Of a stretch of 64,000 nucleotides of DNA, positions 37,398 through 46,886 are shown in pieces. The number at the start of each line of letters is the position of its first letter. Within the stretch, counting starts at the first letter, position 1. The DNA comes from JAMXLO01 sp037201625. GTDB taxonomy: Bacteria > Pseudomonadota > Alphaproteobacteria > Acetobacterales > Acetobacteraceae. The stretch is from contig JBBCGR010000003.1 in assembly GCA_037201625.1 (NCBI GenBank), positions 2,542,001 through 2,606,000 of the forward strand. The letters are read 5' to 3'. Under the pieces are notes generated by a model. That model was not told the origin of the DNA and did not search any database. It was given only the letters and a program-made list of their open reading frames with translations. The position numbers were made by a program, and so were the translations under genes.

Positions 37398-38480
37398 TCA
37401 TGCCGCGGCGCGCTGGGCCGAGCGGCAGGCCATCAATGGCTGGATGTAGCGGCCGAACTTCTCCACGCCGCTGACGAATTCGTCGAAGGTTAGCATGACG
37501 CCCTGCACGCCGGGCACCGTCGAGAGTTCGTCCAGCATGCGCGCGACCGAGGCATAGGAGCCCACCAGCACGCCGTGGCTGCACGGCAGCCTCGCGGCGC
37601 CATGCGACAGGCGACGGCGCGCCGACGAGTACGGATCCTGGCTCGGGTCCGCCGTGGCCTGCGCATCGCGCCAGGCGAGCGCTTCGAAATCCGTGCCCTC
37701 GACGTAGTGTTGCCACTTCGCCATGGCCGCTTCGTCGGTCTCATCGCTGATCACCATCGTCAGCACCAGCGCCGGCACGTTGCGACCGGCTTCCTTGTTG
37801 GCCTCGACCAGGCGGGCGACGCTCTGGGCAACGCGCATTGGTTCGTTCAGGCCGAAGCTCGCGCAGAAATTATAGTCGCCGTATTTCGCAGCGAACTTCG
37901 TGCCGCGATCGCTCTGGGCGGCGCAGATGATGGGGATCTTGGCCTGCGGCATCGGCAGCAGGCGGCAATCGTCCATGGTGAAATACTCGCCCTTGCGGTC
38001 GCTCCGCCCGGTCGCCCAGAGTTCCTGCAGGATCTCCACATACTCCGAGCAATAATCGTAGCGATGCTCGTAGTGCGATGCGCCGGGCCAGATGCCCATC
38101 TGCTCATACTCGGCCTTCTGCCAGCCGGTGACGATGTTCAGGCCGAAGCGCCCATGCGAGATGGAATCGATGGTGACGGCCATGCGTGCGGTCAGCGGCG
38201 GCGGCAGGGTCAGCACGGCGACCGAGGCGAACAACTGGATGCGTGTCGTCACCGAGGCGAGGCCAGCCATCAGGGTGAACGATTCGAGATTGTAGTCCCA
38301 GTACTGCGACGGTCCGCCGAAGCCGTGCAGCTTGATCATCGAGAGCGCAAAATCGAAGCCGTACTGCTCGGCCTTCTGCACCACTTCGCGGTTGAGATCG
38401 AAGCTTGGCCGGTACTGCGGCGAGGTGGTGGAAACCAGCCACCCATTGTTGCCAATGGGGATGAATACGCCAATGTCCAT
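37398..38480 (-). CDS. rutA: Pyrimidine monooxygenase RutA (luciferase-like flavin enzyme)
   Basis: The 360-aa protein matches RutA closely: GVFIPIGNNGWLVSTT, FALSMIKLHGFGGPSQYWD, NLESFTLMAGLASVT, GRFGLNIVTGWQKAEYEQMG, CAAQSDRGTKFAAKYGD and LVGSYASVARMLDELSTVPG. RutA uses FMNH2 and oxygen to open the uracil ring to a ureidoacrylate peracid. In E. coli it works with RutB-RutF; none of those is visible here, although PuuE-like hydrolases and an amidase are. An unusually cysteine-bearing insert (ARLPCSHG) lies before the conserved C-terminal segment. Another cyclic amide is possible as substrate. Confidence 0.88.
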   Translation of the reverse strand: MDIGVFIPIGNNGWLVSTTSPQYRPSFDLNREVVQKAEQYGFDFALSMIKLHGFGGPSQYWDYNLESFTLMAGLASVTTRIQLFASVAVLTLPPPLTARMAVTIDSISHGRFGLNIVTGWQKAEYEQMGIWPGASHYEHRYDYCSEYVEILQELWATGRSDRKGEYFTMDDCRLLPMPQAKIPIICAAQSDRGTKFAAKYGDYNFCASFGLNEPMRVAQSVARLVEANKEAGRNVPALVLTMVISDETDEAAMAKWQHYVEGTDFEALAWRDAQATADPSQDPYSSARRRLSHGAARLPCSHGVLVGSYASVARMLDELSTVPGVQGVMLTFDEFVSGVEKFGRYIQPLMACRSAQRAAA

Positions 38481-38719
38481 GTGCCCCGCCCGTCCTGCTG
38501 CACTTTGCAGCAGGCGAGAAGCAACATGCGTACCATGTTGGCCGGAATCCGGAAATTCGCAGCCCGTCCCGCCTGGAAATGCGGCACCGGGCCGCGGCTG
38601 CCGGTTCCAGAGGGGCGGTCAGATGCCCAGATCGCCTACGACGTACGCCAGTTGCACAGCAGGCCGGCAGCCTAGCCAGGACTCCACCCCCCACACCGCC
38701 CTGTGGCGACCGCAGCCGC

Positions 38720-38787
38720 TGTCATTGCGAGCGCAGCGAAGCAATCTCCATGGGGATTGCTTCCTCGCTTCGCTCCTCGCAATGACA
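38720..38787. repeat. TGTCATTGCGAG-type palindromic repeat in a 337-bp gap
   Basis: TGTCATTGCGAGCGCAGCG, then AAGCAATC, pairs with GATTGCTT and CGCTTCGCTCCTCGCAATGA, forming a long hairpin with an 8-bp centre. This palindrome type is widespread between genes in alphaproteobacteria. It separates rutA from the puuE-like gene. Nothing else gene-like is seen from 38481 to 38817; the rutA promoter may lie at 38490-38700. Confidence 0.75.
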
Positions 38788-38817
38788 GGGGCTCTGCCCT
38801 GGTCTGGAACCGCCGCC

Positions 38818-39699
38818 CTATTCCGGAAACCGCGTCAGCCAGTGCCGCGCGATCGCGTCGCGCCGCGCGAACCATACGCCGCCGCGATCGCGCATGTGGC
38901 GCAACACGCGGGTCAATCCTGCGATCCGCCCGGGCCGGCCGATGATGCGCAGATGCAGCCCCACCGACATCATCCGCCCGCCCTCGGCGTACAGCGCATC
39001 GAACGCGTCGATCACGTACTCGGCGAAATGTGCCGCCGTCGCGAAATGATGCCCCGCCTGCTGGAAATTCATGTCGTTGGTGTCGAACGCATAGGGCAGT
39101 ACCAGATGCCGCTTCCCCGCCACCGGCACGAAGAACGGCAGATCGTCGCTGTAGGCATCGCTGTCGTACAGAAAGCCATGCTCCACCACCAGCCGGCGCG
39201 TGTTCACCGACGGCGCCGACTTCGTGTGCCACCCCAGCGGCGGCGTCCCCGCGGCCTCGGCAATCGCCGTCACGGCCCGCGCGATCGTTTCGCGTTCGGC
39301 CGCCTCAGCCATCCCGGCATGGCGTTCCCAGCGCCAGCCGTGACACGCCACCTCATGCCCGCGCGCCACCGCGTCACGCGCCAGCCACGGCGAGCGCGCG
39401 ATCGCCCGGCCACAGGCGTTCAGCGTGCTCGGCGCACCGTTGTCGTCGAGCGCCCGCATGATGCGCCAGTAGCCGGCGCGCGTGCCGTATTCGAAATGAC
39501 TGTCGCGGCAGGGATCGGGCGCATCGCGCACCTCATCGGTGATCTCGTACACCGCCTCGTTGCGCTCGTCGCCATCGGCGATCGACAGTTCGGCGCCCTC
39601 CTCGACGTTCACCACAAAGGAGACGGCGATGCGGGCGCCGTTGGGCCAGGCCGGGTCGGGCAAGGCGCCGCCATAGCCGAGCAGGTCACGTTCCAGCAT
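38818..39699 (-). CDS. PuuE-like allantoinase / polysaccharide-deacetylase fold hydrolase, copy 1
   Basis: The 293-aa protein has the PuuE layout: RDLLGYGG near the start, AVSFVVNVEEGAEL replacing the metal-binding aspartates of NodB deacetylases, GHEVACHGWRWERH, SVNTRRLVVEHGFLYDSD and MMSVGLHLRIIGRPGR. PuuE hydrolyses allantoin to allantoate without a metal. This copy is more divergent than the one at 44219-45127, so its substrate may be a different ureide. Its ATG directly abuts the TGA of the permease gene, so it is coupled to the ABC transporter encoded upstream. Confidence 0.8.
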   Translation of the reverse strand: MLERDLLGYGGALPDPAWPNGARIAVSFVVNVEEGAELSIADGDERNEAVYEITDEVRDAPDPCRDSHFEYGTRAGYWRIMRALDDNGAPSTLNACGRAIARSPWLARDAVARGHEVACHGWRWERHAGMAEAAERETIARAVTAIAEAAGTPPLGWHTKSAPSVNTRRLVVEHGFLYDSDAYSDDLPFFVPVAGKRHLVLPYAFDTNDMNFQQAGHHFATAAHFAEYVIDAFDALYAEGGRMMSVGLHLRIIGRPGRIAGLTRVLRHMRDRGGVWFARRDAIARHWLTRFPE

Positions 39700-40494
39700 T
39701 CATACCCCCGCGAGACGGTCGAGGCCCACCAGCCGGTCGCCGGCCAGCAGCACCAGCATGGTCAGCGCGATCACCAGCGACGACACCGCGGCGATCGCGG
39801 GATCGGGCGACTCGCCGAGATATTGCAGCAACTGGATCGGCAAGGTCCGGTGATAGACGTCGGTGAGGAAGATCGACACCGGGTAATTGTCGACCGAGGC
39901 CAGGAAGCCGAACAGCGCGCCAGTCAGGAACGACGGCGCCAGCACCGGTGTCATCACCTTCAGGATGGCGCTCGGATAGGACAGTCCCAGCGTGCGCGCC
40001 GCATCGATCAGTGCGAAGTCGAACAGCGACAGACCGGCGACCAGCGTGCGCATCACGAACGGCAGCACGACGATGACATGCGCCAGCAGCAGGCTGGTGA
40101 CGGCATCGTGCAGTCCGGCCGCGCGGAACGATTGCAGCATGGCGATGCCGAGAACCAGTCCGGGCAGCATCAGCGGCGAGACCAGGAAGGTGATGATCGC
40201 CTCGCGCCCCGGGAAGCGGCCGCGCACGACGGCGATCGCCGCTGGCGTGGCAAGCAGCAGCGCGACGCAGGTGGCGAATGCGGCCACCTCCAGCGACAGG
40301 ATGACGGACGACACCAGCCCCTCGAGCGCCGCCGCCCGACGATACCAGGTCCAGGACAGCCCGTTGGTCGGCAGGGCGAACACCGGCGAGGGCGACAGCG
40401 AAACGGCGATGGTGACCGCGAGCGGTGCCAGCAGGAACACCAGGCTCGCGGCCAGTGCGGTCCAGGCCAGGACGTGGCCAAGCCGGCGCATCAT
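39700..40494 (-). CDS. ABC transporter permease (PotC-like), system B
   Basis: The 264-aa membrane protein has about six helices and the coupling motif AARTLGLSYPSAILKVMTP. It resembles the second permease of spermidine/putrescine-type importers. ATG 40494 overlaps the stop of the first permease gene (ATGA). A longer open frame extends upstream but is a shadow of that gene. It belongs with the genes at 40491-43409, and its stop touches the PuuE-like gene. Confidence 0.9.
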   Translation of the reverse strand: MMRRLGHVLAWTALAASLVFLLAPLAVTIAVSLSPSPVFALPTNGLSWTWYRRAAALEGLVSSVILSLEVAAFATCVALLLATPAAIAVVRGRFPGREAIITFLVSPLMLPGLVLGIAMLQSFRAAGLHDAVTSLLLAHVIVVLPFVMRTLVAGLSLFDFALIDAARTLGLSYPSAILKVMTPVLAPSFLTGALFGFLASVDNYPVSIFLTDVYHRTLPIQLLQYLGESPDPAIAAVSSLVIALTMLVLLAGDRLVGLDRLAGV

Positions 40495-41308
40495 CGCAGC
40501 GGCCTCGCCAGTCGTCCGCTGGCCGCCACCACCAGCAGCGACAGCAGCAGCAGCACCACGCCGGCGACCGAGCCCCGCGCGGGGTCCTGCAGGAACAGGA
40601 ACGACGTCGCGATCTCCACCGGCAGCGTCTGGTAGGCGTCGCCCATCAGCAGCGTCGGAATGACATAGGCGCCGGTCGCCAGCGAGAACACCAGCGAGAC
40701 GCCGGCCACCACGCCCGGCATGCTGAGCGGCACCAGCACGCGGCGGAACACGTGGAACGGCCCGCCGCCCAGTGTCGTTGCGGCATCGGCCAGCCGCGGA
40801 TCGATCTGCCGCACCACGGCGTAGAGCGGCAGCACCATGTAGGGCAGGAAGATGTTGCTGATGCCGATCAGCAGCCCGGTCTCGGTGAACAGGAAACGCA
40901 CCGGGCCGCTGGTCAGGCCGATGCCTTGCAGCAGCAGGTTCACCACGCCGTTGCCGCGCAGCAGGATGGTCCAGCCGAATGCCTTGACGATGACCGAGAC
41001 CGACAGCGGCAGCAGCAGGGCCGCGACGCAGAGCGATTGCACGACGCCGCGCGTGCGGGCCAGCGCGAACGCGGCGGGATAGCCGATGACGAGGCAGACC
41101 AGCGTGGTCAGCGTCGCCAGGCGCAACGTGCGGCCGATCACCTGCCAGGAATAGGCGCTGCCCAGGAAGCTGATGAAATTCGCGGTCGTCCAGCCGGTGG
41201 GGCCGCGCAGGCTGCCGGCCAGCAGCAGGCAGAGCGGCAGGGCGAACAGCAGCGTGGCCGCCAGCAGCGCCGGCAGCACCAGCAGCGCCATCGAGGAGCG
41301 GACGCCGT

Positions 41309-41312
<4 letters not shown>
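40491..41312 (-). CDS. ABC transporter permease (PotB-like), system B
   Basis: The 273-aa membrane protein has six to seven helices and the coupling motif ADAATTLGGGPFHVFRRVLV. It is the usual first permease of spermidine/putrescine-type importers. Its ATG (41312) overlaps the ATPase gene stop (41309), and its own stop overlaps the next permease start, so the three are tightly coupled. Ligand is inferred from context only. Confidence 0.9.
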
Positions 41313-42373
<1,061 letters not shown>

Positions 42374-42380
42374 GCGCCGG

Positions 42381-43409
42381 CTAGCCCATGGTCTGGTTCC
42401 AGCGCTGGATCCATTCCGCCCGCTTGGCGTTCACATTGGCCCAGTCGGGCGCGAACGGCGCGGCCGGCACGGTGAAGCCGGCGGGGATCTTCGCGGCGGG
42501 ATTGGTGGGCAGCACGAAGGATTTCTCGACCAGCAGCGTCTGCACCTCGGGCGACAGGTAGGCGTCGATGAAGGCGTTCGCGAGGTCGCCGGCCGGTGCG
42601 CCCTTCACCTTGCAGATGCCCGACGGCATGGCGAACACGCCCTCCTGCGGCGCGGCGAGATCGACCGGCGCGCCGGCCGCGGTGCGGATCAGTGTGTAGG
42701 AGGAGAACTGGCCTGCCATGAGCGTGGCCTCGCCCGATTCCAGCAGGTTCTCGGCCTGCGGCTGGTTGGTGTAGATGGTCAGCACGTTGGGCTTCAGCGA
42801 TGCGAGTTTCTTGAAGGCGGCGTCGGTGTCGTACTGGGCTTCCTTGAACGGCTTGCCGGTCTCCAGATGCGCGGCGACGATGAATGTCCACAGCCCCTCG
42901 GTATTCTGCAGCGACGGCAGGATGACCTTGCCCTTGTTGGCCGGATCCCACAGCGCGGCATAGCTCGCCACGCCCTTCGGCATCGCGGACTTGTTGTAGG
43001 CGACGCCCGCCCAGGGAAGCTGGTAGTTGGCCCAGGCGCCATCGAGTTGCACCGCGGCGGGAACGATCTTGCCGAGGTTCGGCACCATCGCGGGCGTGAG
43101 TTTCTCGATCAGGCCTTCGTTCCAGGCGAGCAGCATGATGGGATCGTCCATCAGCACGACGGACATCTTCGGCGCGGCCTTGTCGGCGCGCATCTTCTCC
43201 AGGTTCACCAGCGAGCGGGTGCCGTCGAACACGACCTTGCAGGAGAGCTGTTTCTCGACGACGGGGAAGATGAATTCCTTCATGTAGCCGGCCATGCCGG
43301 CAGCGCCGCCGACGACGATATCGCGGGTCTGCGCACGCAGGATGCCGGGCATCGCCAGGACGGCGGATGATGCGAGGAGGGAACGACGGGTCATGCGGGC
43401 CAATGGCAT
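42381..43409 (-). CDS. ABC transporter substrate-binding protein (PotD-like), system B
   Basis: The 342-aa periplasmic protein starts with a twin-arginine-like signal (TRRSLLASSAVLAMPGILRAQ). It has the family-1 solute-binding pattern: VFDGTRSLVNLEKMRADKAAPKM, LPWAGVAYNKSAMPKG, TIYTNQPQAENLLESGEATL and a C-terminal AEWIQRWNQTMG. GAGG lies 7 bp before ATG 43409. It defines the substrate of system B; given the neighbouring PuuE-like hydrolase and racemase, a ureide or hydantoin is a candidate. Confidence 0.9.
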   Translation of the reverse strand: MPLARMTRRSLLASSAVLAMPGILRAQTRDIVVGGAAGMAGYMKEFIFPVVEKQLSCKVVFDGTRSLVNLEKMRADKAAPKMSVVLMDDPIMLLAWNEGLIEKLTPAMVPNLGKIVPAAVQLDGAWANYQLPWAGVAYNKSAMPKGVASYAALWDPANKGKVILPSLQNTEGLWTFIVAAHLETGKPFKEAQYDTDAAFKKLASLKPNVLTIYTNQPQAENLLESGEATLMAGQFSSYTLIRTAAGAPVDLAAPQEGVFAMPSGICKVKGAPAGDLANAFIDAYLSPEVQTLLVEKSFVLPTNPAAKIPAGFTVPAAPFAPDWANVNAKRAEWIQRWNQTMG

Positions 43410-43496
43410 TGTTCAGCCTCTATCGTTGATGACGAAACCGCAGCAAATCGCATGCCATCCGGGGGACCGCGTGTCTGTCACTGTAGCAGAACGACG

Positions 43497-44234
43497 TCAC
43501 CCGGACCGCCGCACCAGCGAGCCCACCAGCGCGGCGACCCGCGCGGCCGGCGGGGCCGCATAGCTGCCAGCCCGCGCCGGCGGAACCCTCAGCCGCACCA
43601 GCGCCTCGGCCAGGCCGACCGCGGCGGTGACGCCCTCCAGCACCGGCACGCGCAGCATCGGCTGCACCAGCGGCGGAATCCCCGCCATGACCGCGCCGAT
43701 CAGCACGATCGTATCCACGCCCTGCTGCGCCACCATCGTCTCGGCCACGGCGCCGATGGCGCGCGCGCCCGCCGCGATGTCGGCGAGGAACTCCAGCGGC
43801 GTCATCGGCAGCGTGTGCACCGCACCGACCCGCGTGCCCAGGCCATAGGCACACGCCTGCTCGCGGATGAACGTATCGTTGCCGGCCCCCATCGTGATCG
43901 CGCCGATGCGTCCGCCCAGCAGGCAGGCGGTGTGCAGCGCCGCCTCGGTGATGGCGACCACCGGGATGTCCAGCATCTCGCGCGCCGCCGCCAGGCCGGA
44001 ATCGACCGACGCACCGATGATGACCGCATCGCAGCCATCGGCGCACGCCGCCAGCCGTTCGACGACGGCCGCGGCCGAGACGGCGGCCTCCACGCGGCTG
44101 CCGATGATCGCCGCACCGAACTGTGCAGTCGCCGGCACGATCTCGGTGTCCGGCGCGGCGACACCGCGCGCGGCGTCCGCGATGCGCTGCGTCACCGCCT
44201 CGGTGGTGTTCGGATTGATCAGCAGGATTCGCAT
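43497..44234 (-). CDS. Asp/Glu/hydantoin racemase family protein (allantoin/hydantoin racemase-like)
   Basis: The 245-aa protein starts RILLINPNTTEAVTQRI, the signature of hydantoin and allantoin racemases. The family usually uses a cysteine pair, one after the fifth strand and one in the C-terminal half. Here those positions read IIGASVDSGLAA and VLIGAVMAGI, so the usual cysteines (GCFxD and GCxG) are replaced by Ala/Ser. It therefore may not work by the standard two-base mechanism, or may have another role. Its start lies 16 bp inside the PuuE gene end. Racemisation of allantoin before an enantioselective PuuE would make sense. Confidence 0.8.
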   Translation of the reverse strand: MRILLINPNTTEAVTQRIADAARGVAAPDTEIVPATAQFGAAIIGSRVEAAVSAAAVVERLAACADGCDAVIIGASVDSGLAAAREMLDIPVVAITEAALHTACLLGGRIGAITMGAGNDTFIREQACAYGLGTRVGAVHTLPMTPLEFLADIAAGARAIGAVAETMVAQQGVDTIVLIGAVMAGIPPLVQPMLRVPVLEGVTAAVGLAEALVRLRVPPARAGSYAAPPAARVAALVGSLVRRSG

Positions 44235-45127
44235 GGATGCGTCGCGGTCCAGTGGCGGGCGATGTCGATCCGGCGCGTGATCCACACGTCGGGCTTCTGC
44301 GCGACATAGTCGAGGAAGCGCCGCAGCCCGGCCGCGCGCGCCGGATGGCCGAGCAGGCGCATGTGCATGCCGACCGACATCATCTTCGGCTGCGTGCGGC
44401 CTTCCTCCCACAGCATGTCGAAGCCGTCGCGCAGGAAGGCGAAGAACTGCTCGCCGGTGCCGATGCCGCTGCGCAGGAACTTGCCGTCGTTGTTGGTGAG
44501 CGAATACGGCACCACCAGATGCGCCTTGCCGTCCACCTTCACCCAATACGGCAGTTCATCGTCATAGGCGTCGCTGTCGTAGAGGAAGCCCCCTTCCTCC
44601 ACCAGCAGGCGCCGCGTGTTGACGCTCGGTCCATAGCGGCAATACCAACCGAGTGGCCGACTGCCGATCGTGCGCTGCAGGCTCTCGATGGCGCGCGCGA
44701 TATGCGTGCGCTCGGTCGCCTCATCCAGCGCGTAATGCTTGATCCAGCGCCAGCCGTGGCAGCACAGATCATGGCCCGCCGCCTGGATTGCCGCCGCGGC
44801 GCGCGGGTTGCGCTCCAGTGCGAGCGCGCAGCCGAACACCGTCAGCGGCAGGTTGCGTTCGGCGAACAGTCGCATCAGCCGCCAGAACCCCACGCGGCTG
44901 CCATAGGCGAACATGCCTTCGGCGGCGAGGTCGCGGCCCTGGATGTCGGGATCGAGGCCCGGCGATTCCGTCAGGCCGGATTCGGAGAAGCCTTCGCCAT
45001 CCTGCACCGACGGCTCCGAGCCTTCCTCGTAGTTCATCACGAAGTTCAGTGCGATGCGCGCGCCGCCGGGCCATTGCGGATCGGGGGGCGTGTCGGCGTA
45101 GCCGATCAGGTCGCGGTCGTAACTCAT
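44219..45127 (-). CDS. puuE: Allantoinase PuuE, copy 2
   Basis: The 302-aa protein is very PuuE-like: YDRDLIGYADTPPDPQWPGG, ALNFVMNYEEGSE, AYGSRVGFWRLMRLFAERN, GHDLCCHGWRWIKHYALDE, VNTRRLLVEEGGFLYDSDAY, HLVVPYSLTNNDGKF and MMSVGMHMRLLGHP. PuuE opens the allantoin ring to allantoate in purine degradation without a metal cofactor. It follows the two permeases of system A by 8 bp and overlaps the racemase gene. No allantoate-degrading gene (allC, alc) is visible in the window. Confidence 0.88.
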   Translation of the reverse strand: MSYDRDLIGYADTPPDPQWPGGARIALNFVMNYEEGSEPSVQDGEGFSESGLTESPGLDPDIQGRDLAAEGMFAYGSRVGFWRLMRLFAERNLPLTVFGCALALERNPRAAAAIQAAGHDLCCHGWRWIKHYALDEATERTHIARAIESLQRTIGSRPLGWYCRYGPSVNTRRLLVEEGGFLYDSDAYDDELPYWVKVDGKAHLVVPYSLTNNDGKFLRSGIGTGEQFFAFLRDGFDMLWEEGRTQPKMMSVGMHMRLLGHPARAAGLRRFLDYVAQKPDVWITRRIDIARHWTATHPCESC

Positions 45128-45135
45128 GGCGTCCT

Positions 45136-45990
45136 TCACTGTGCGAGTTGGCGTGCGAAGCCGATGGCGCGTTCCATCACCAGCAGCACGACGATGGCGA
45201 ACAGGACGAGCAGGCCGGAGACGGCGGCCACGCGCACGTCGAGCGTGCTCTCCATCATGCCCCACATGCGGATCGGCAGCATGTCGGTGCGCGCCGAACC
45301 CAGGAAGAGGGAGACCGGGACGTTGTCGAGCGAGGCGATGAAGGCGAGGAAGGTGCCGGCCAGAACTCCCGGCCTGATCAGCGGAAACACCACGCGGCGG
45401 AAGGCGAACCAGCGCGAGGCGCCGAGCGAGTCGGAGGCCTCGAACAATGCGGGGTCGAGATGGGCGACCGAGGCGCCAGCGGTGCGCAGCACGAACGGCG
45501 CGATCACCACGGTGTGGCCCAGCGCGATCAGCAGCAGCGAATTGGGCAGTCCCAGCCAGGCAACGAACATCAATGCGGCGAGGCCGAAGGCGATGCCGGG
45601 CAGCAGCAGCGGCGCCATGAACAGGCTGTCTGCGATGCGCGCGGCGCGACCGCCGGCGCGGGCCAGCGCGAGGGCCGCCGATGTGGCGAGCGCCGCGGCG
45701 AGGCAGGACGATGCGGCGGCGACGATGAGGCTGTGCAGTGCCGCAGCATGGATGAATGCGGAGGAGACCGGGTTCAGCAATTCGGCGTACCAGTGCAGCG
45801 TCAGGCCGGGCGGCGGGAAACGCAGTGCGGTGGAGGTGCTGAACGAGGTCAGCAGGACGACGACGACGGGTCCGATCAGGATCACCAGGGCGAGCATTGC
45901 CAGCAGGGCAAGCACGCAGGCCAGCAGGAGATCGGCGCCCACCAGGCCGATGCCGGCGACGACCGGCGCGCCGATGCGGCGCTCAGCCAT
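45136..45990 (-). CDS. ABC transporter permease (PotC-like), system A
   Basis: The 284-aa membrane protein has six to seven helices and the coupling motif ASDSLGASRWFAFRRVVFP. It is the second permease of the spermidine/putrescine-type system A. It overlaps the end of the first permease gene by 8 bp. The gene order in system A (ATPase, binding protein, permease, permease, PuuE) differs from system B (binding protein, ATPase, permease, permease, PuuE-like). Confidence 0.9.
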   Translation of the reverse strand: MAERRIGAPVVAGIGLVGADLLLACVLALLAMLALVILIGPVVVVLLTSFSTSTALRFPPPGLTLHWYAELLNPVSSAFIHAAALHSLIVAAASSCLAAALATSAALALARAGGRAARIADSLFMAPLLLPGIAFGLAALMFVAWLGLPNSLLLIALGHTVVIAPFVLRTAGASVAHLDPALFEASDSLGASRWFAFRRVVFPLIRPGVLAGTFLAFIASLDNVPVSLFLGSARTDMLPIRMWGMMESTLDVRVAAVSGLLVLFAIVVLLVMERAIGFARQLAQ

Positions 45991-46813
45991 GCAGGCGGCG
46001 TCCGGCCATGTTCAGCGCGGTCACCACCAGCATCACCGACAGCATCAGCGTCAGCGCGATGGCGGCGGCCTGCGGCCAGTTGAAGATGACCATCGCCTGC
46101 TGCCAGAGCAGCGACGGCAGGTACACCAGGCGGCTGCCGCCGATGATGCTCTGCGAGATGAATGCGGTGGACGATGAGGCGAACACCAACGTGGCGCCGG
46201 CGAGTAGGCCGGGCATGGCGGCGGGCAGCACGACGCAGCGCAGCGTGCGTGCCAGCGACGCGCCGAGCACCGCCGATGCGTCGAGCAATGCGGGGTCGAG
46301 CTTGCCCAGCGTCGAGAGCAGCGGCAGCAGCATCAGCGGCATCTCGATCTGGGTGAGCGCCAGGATCAGCCCGGGCTCGGTCTGCAGCAGCACGACCGGC
46401 GTCGAGGAAAAGCCGAGTGCCACGCTGGCCTGTGCCAGCACGCCGTCGCGGCCGAGGATGGCGATCCAGGCGAAGCTGCGCACGACGACGGAGGTGAGCA
46501 GCGGCAGGACCGCGGCGATCAGGATCAGCCGGCGCAGGTGCGGTCCGCTCACCAGATGGAGAAGGGCGAGCGGCAGCGCGAGGCAGGCGGTGACGATGAC
46601 GACCGCGGCGCCGAGTTTCATCGTGTCGAACAGCGCGTGCAGGTTGAATGGATCGCCGGCGAACTCGGACCAGGCTTCGATGGAGAAGGCGCGCAGTCTT
46701 TCGTCGGTGGCGAAGGAGGTGGCGGCCAGGATCAGCAGCGGCGCCAGGAAGAAGGCAAGCTGCGCCAGGACGAGCGGCGTGGCGAGCAGCAGCGCGCGGC
46801 GGGTTTCCGTCAT
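45983..46813 (-). CDS. ABC transporter permease (PotB-like), system A
   Basis: The 276-aa membrane protein has about six helices and the coupling motif ASAVLGASLARTLRCVVLP. It is the first permease of system A. A 73-bp gap containing a degenerate palindromic repeat (46819-46866) separates it from the binding-protein gene. In many importers such a hairpin raises binding-protein mRNA over permease mRNA. Confidence 0.9.
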   Translation of the reverse strand: MTETRRALLLATPLVLAQLAFFLAPLLILAATSFATDERLRAFSIEAWSEFAGDPFNLHALFDTMKLGAAVVIVTACLALPLALLHLVSGPHLRRLILIAAVLPLLTSVVVRSFAWIAILGRDGVLAQASVALGFSSTPVVLLQTEPGLILALTQIEMPLMLLPLLSTLGKLDPALLDASAVLGASLARTLRCVVLPAAMPGLLAGATLVFASSSTAFISQSIIGGSRLVYLPSLLWQQAMVIFNWPQAAAIALTLMLSVMLVVTALNMAGRRLHG

Positions 46814-46818
46814 CGCAC

Positions 46819-46866
46819 CATGTCGGGGCGTGGGACGACGTGGATGCCCACCCGCACCGGCATGAC
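46819..46866. repeat. Degenerate GTCATG-family palindrome between binding-protein and permease genes
   Basis: Read on the minus strand it begins GTCATGCCGGTGCGGGTGG, then GCATCCACGTCGTCCCAC, resembling GTCATGACCGGCGCAGGCC, then GTTATCCACGTCTT of the copies at 24437 and 24631. The arms CATGTCGGGGCGTGGG and CCCACCCGCACCGGCATG pair imperfectly. Confidence 0.5.
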
Positions 46867-46886
46867 GAGAGCGCTTGGCGCCGTCG

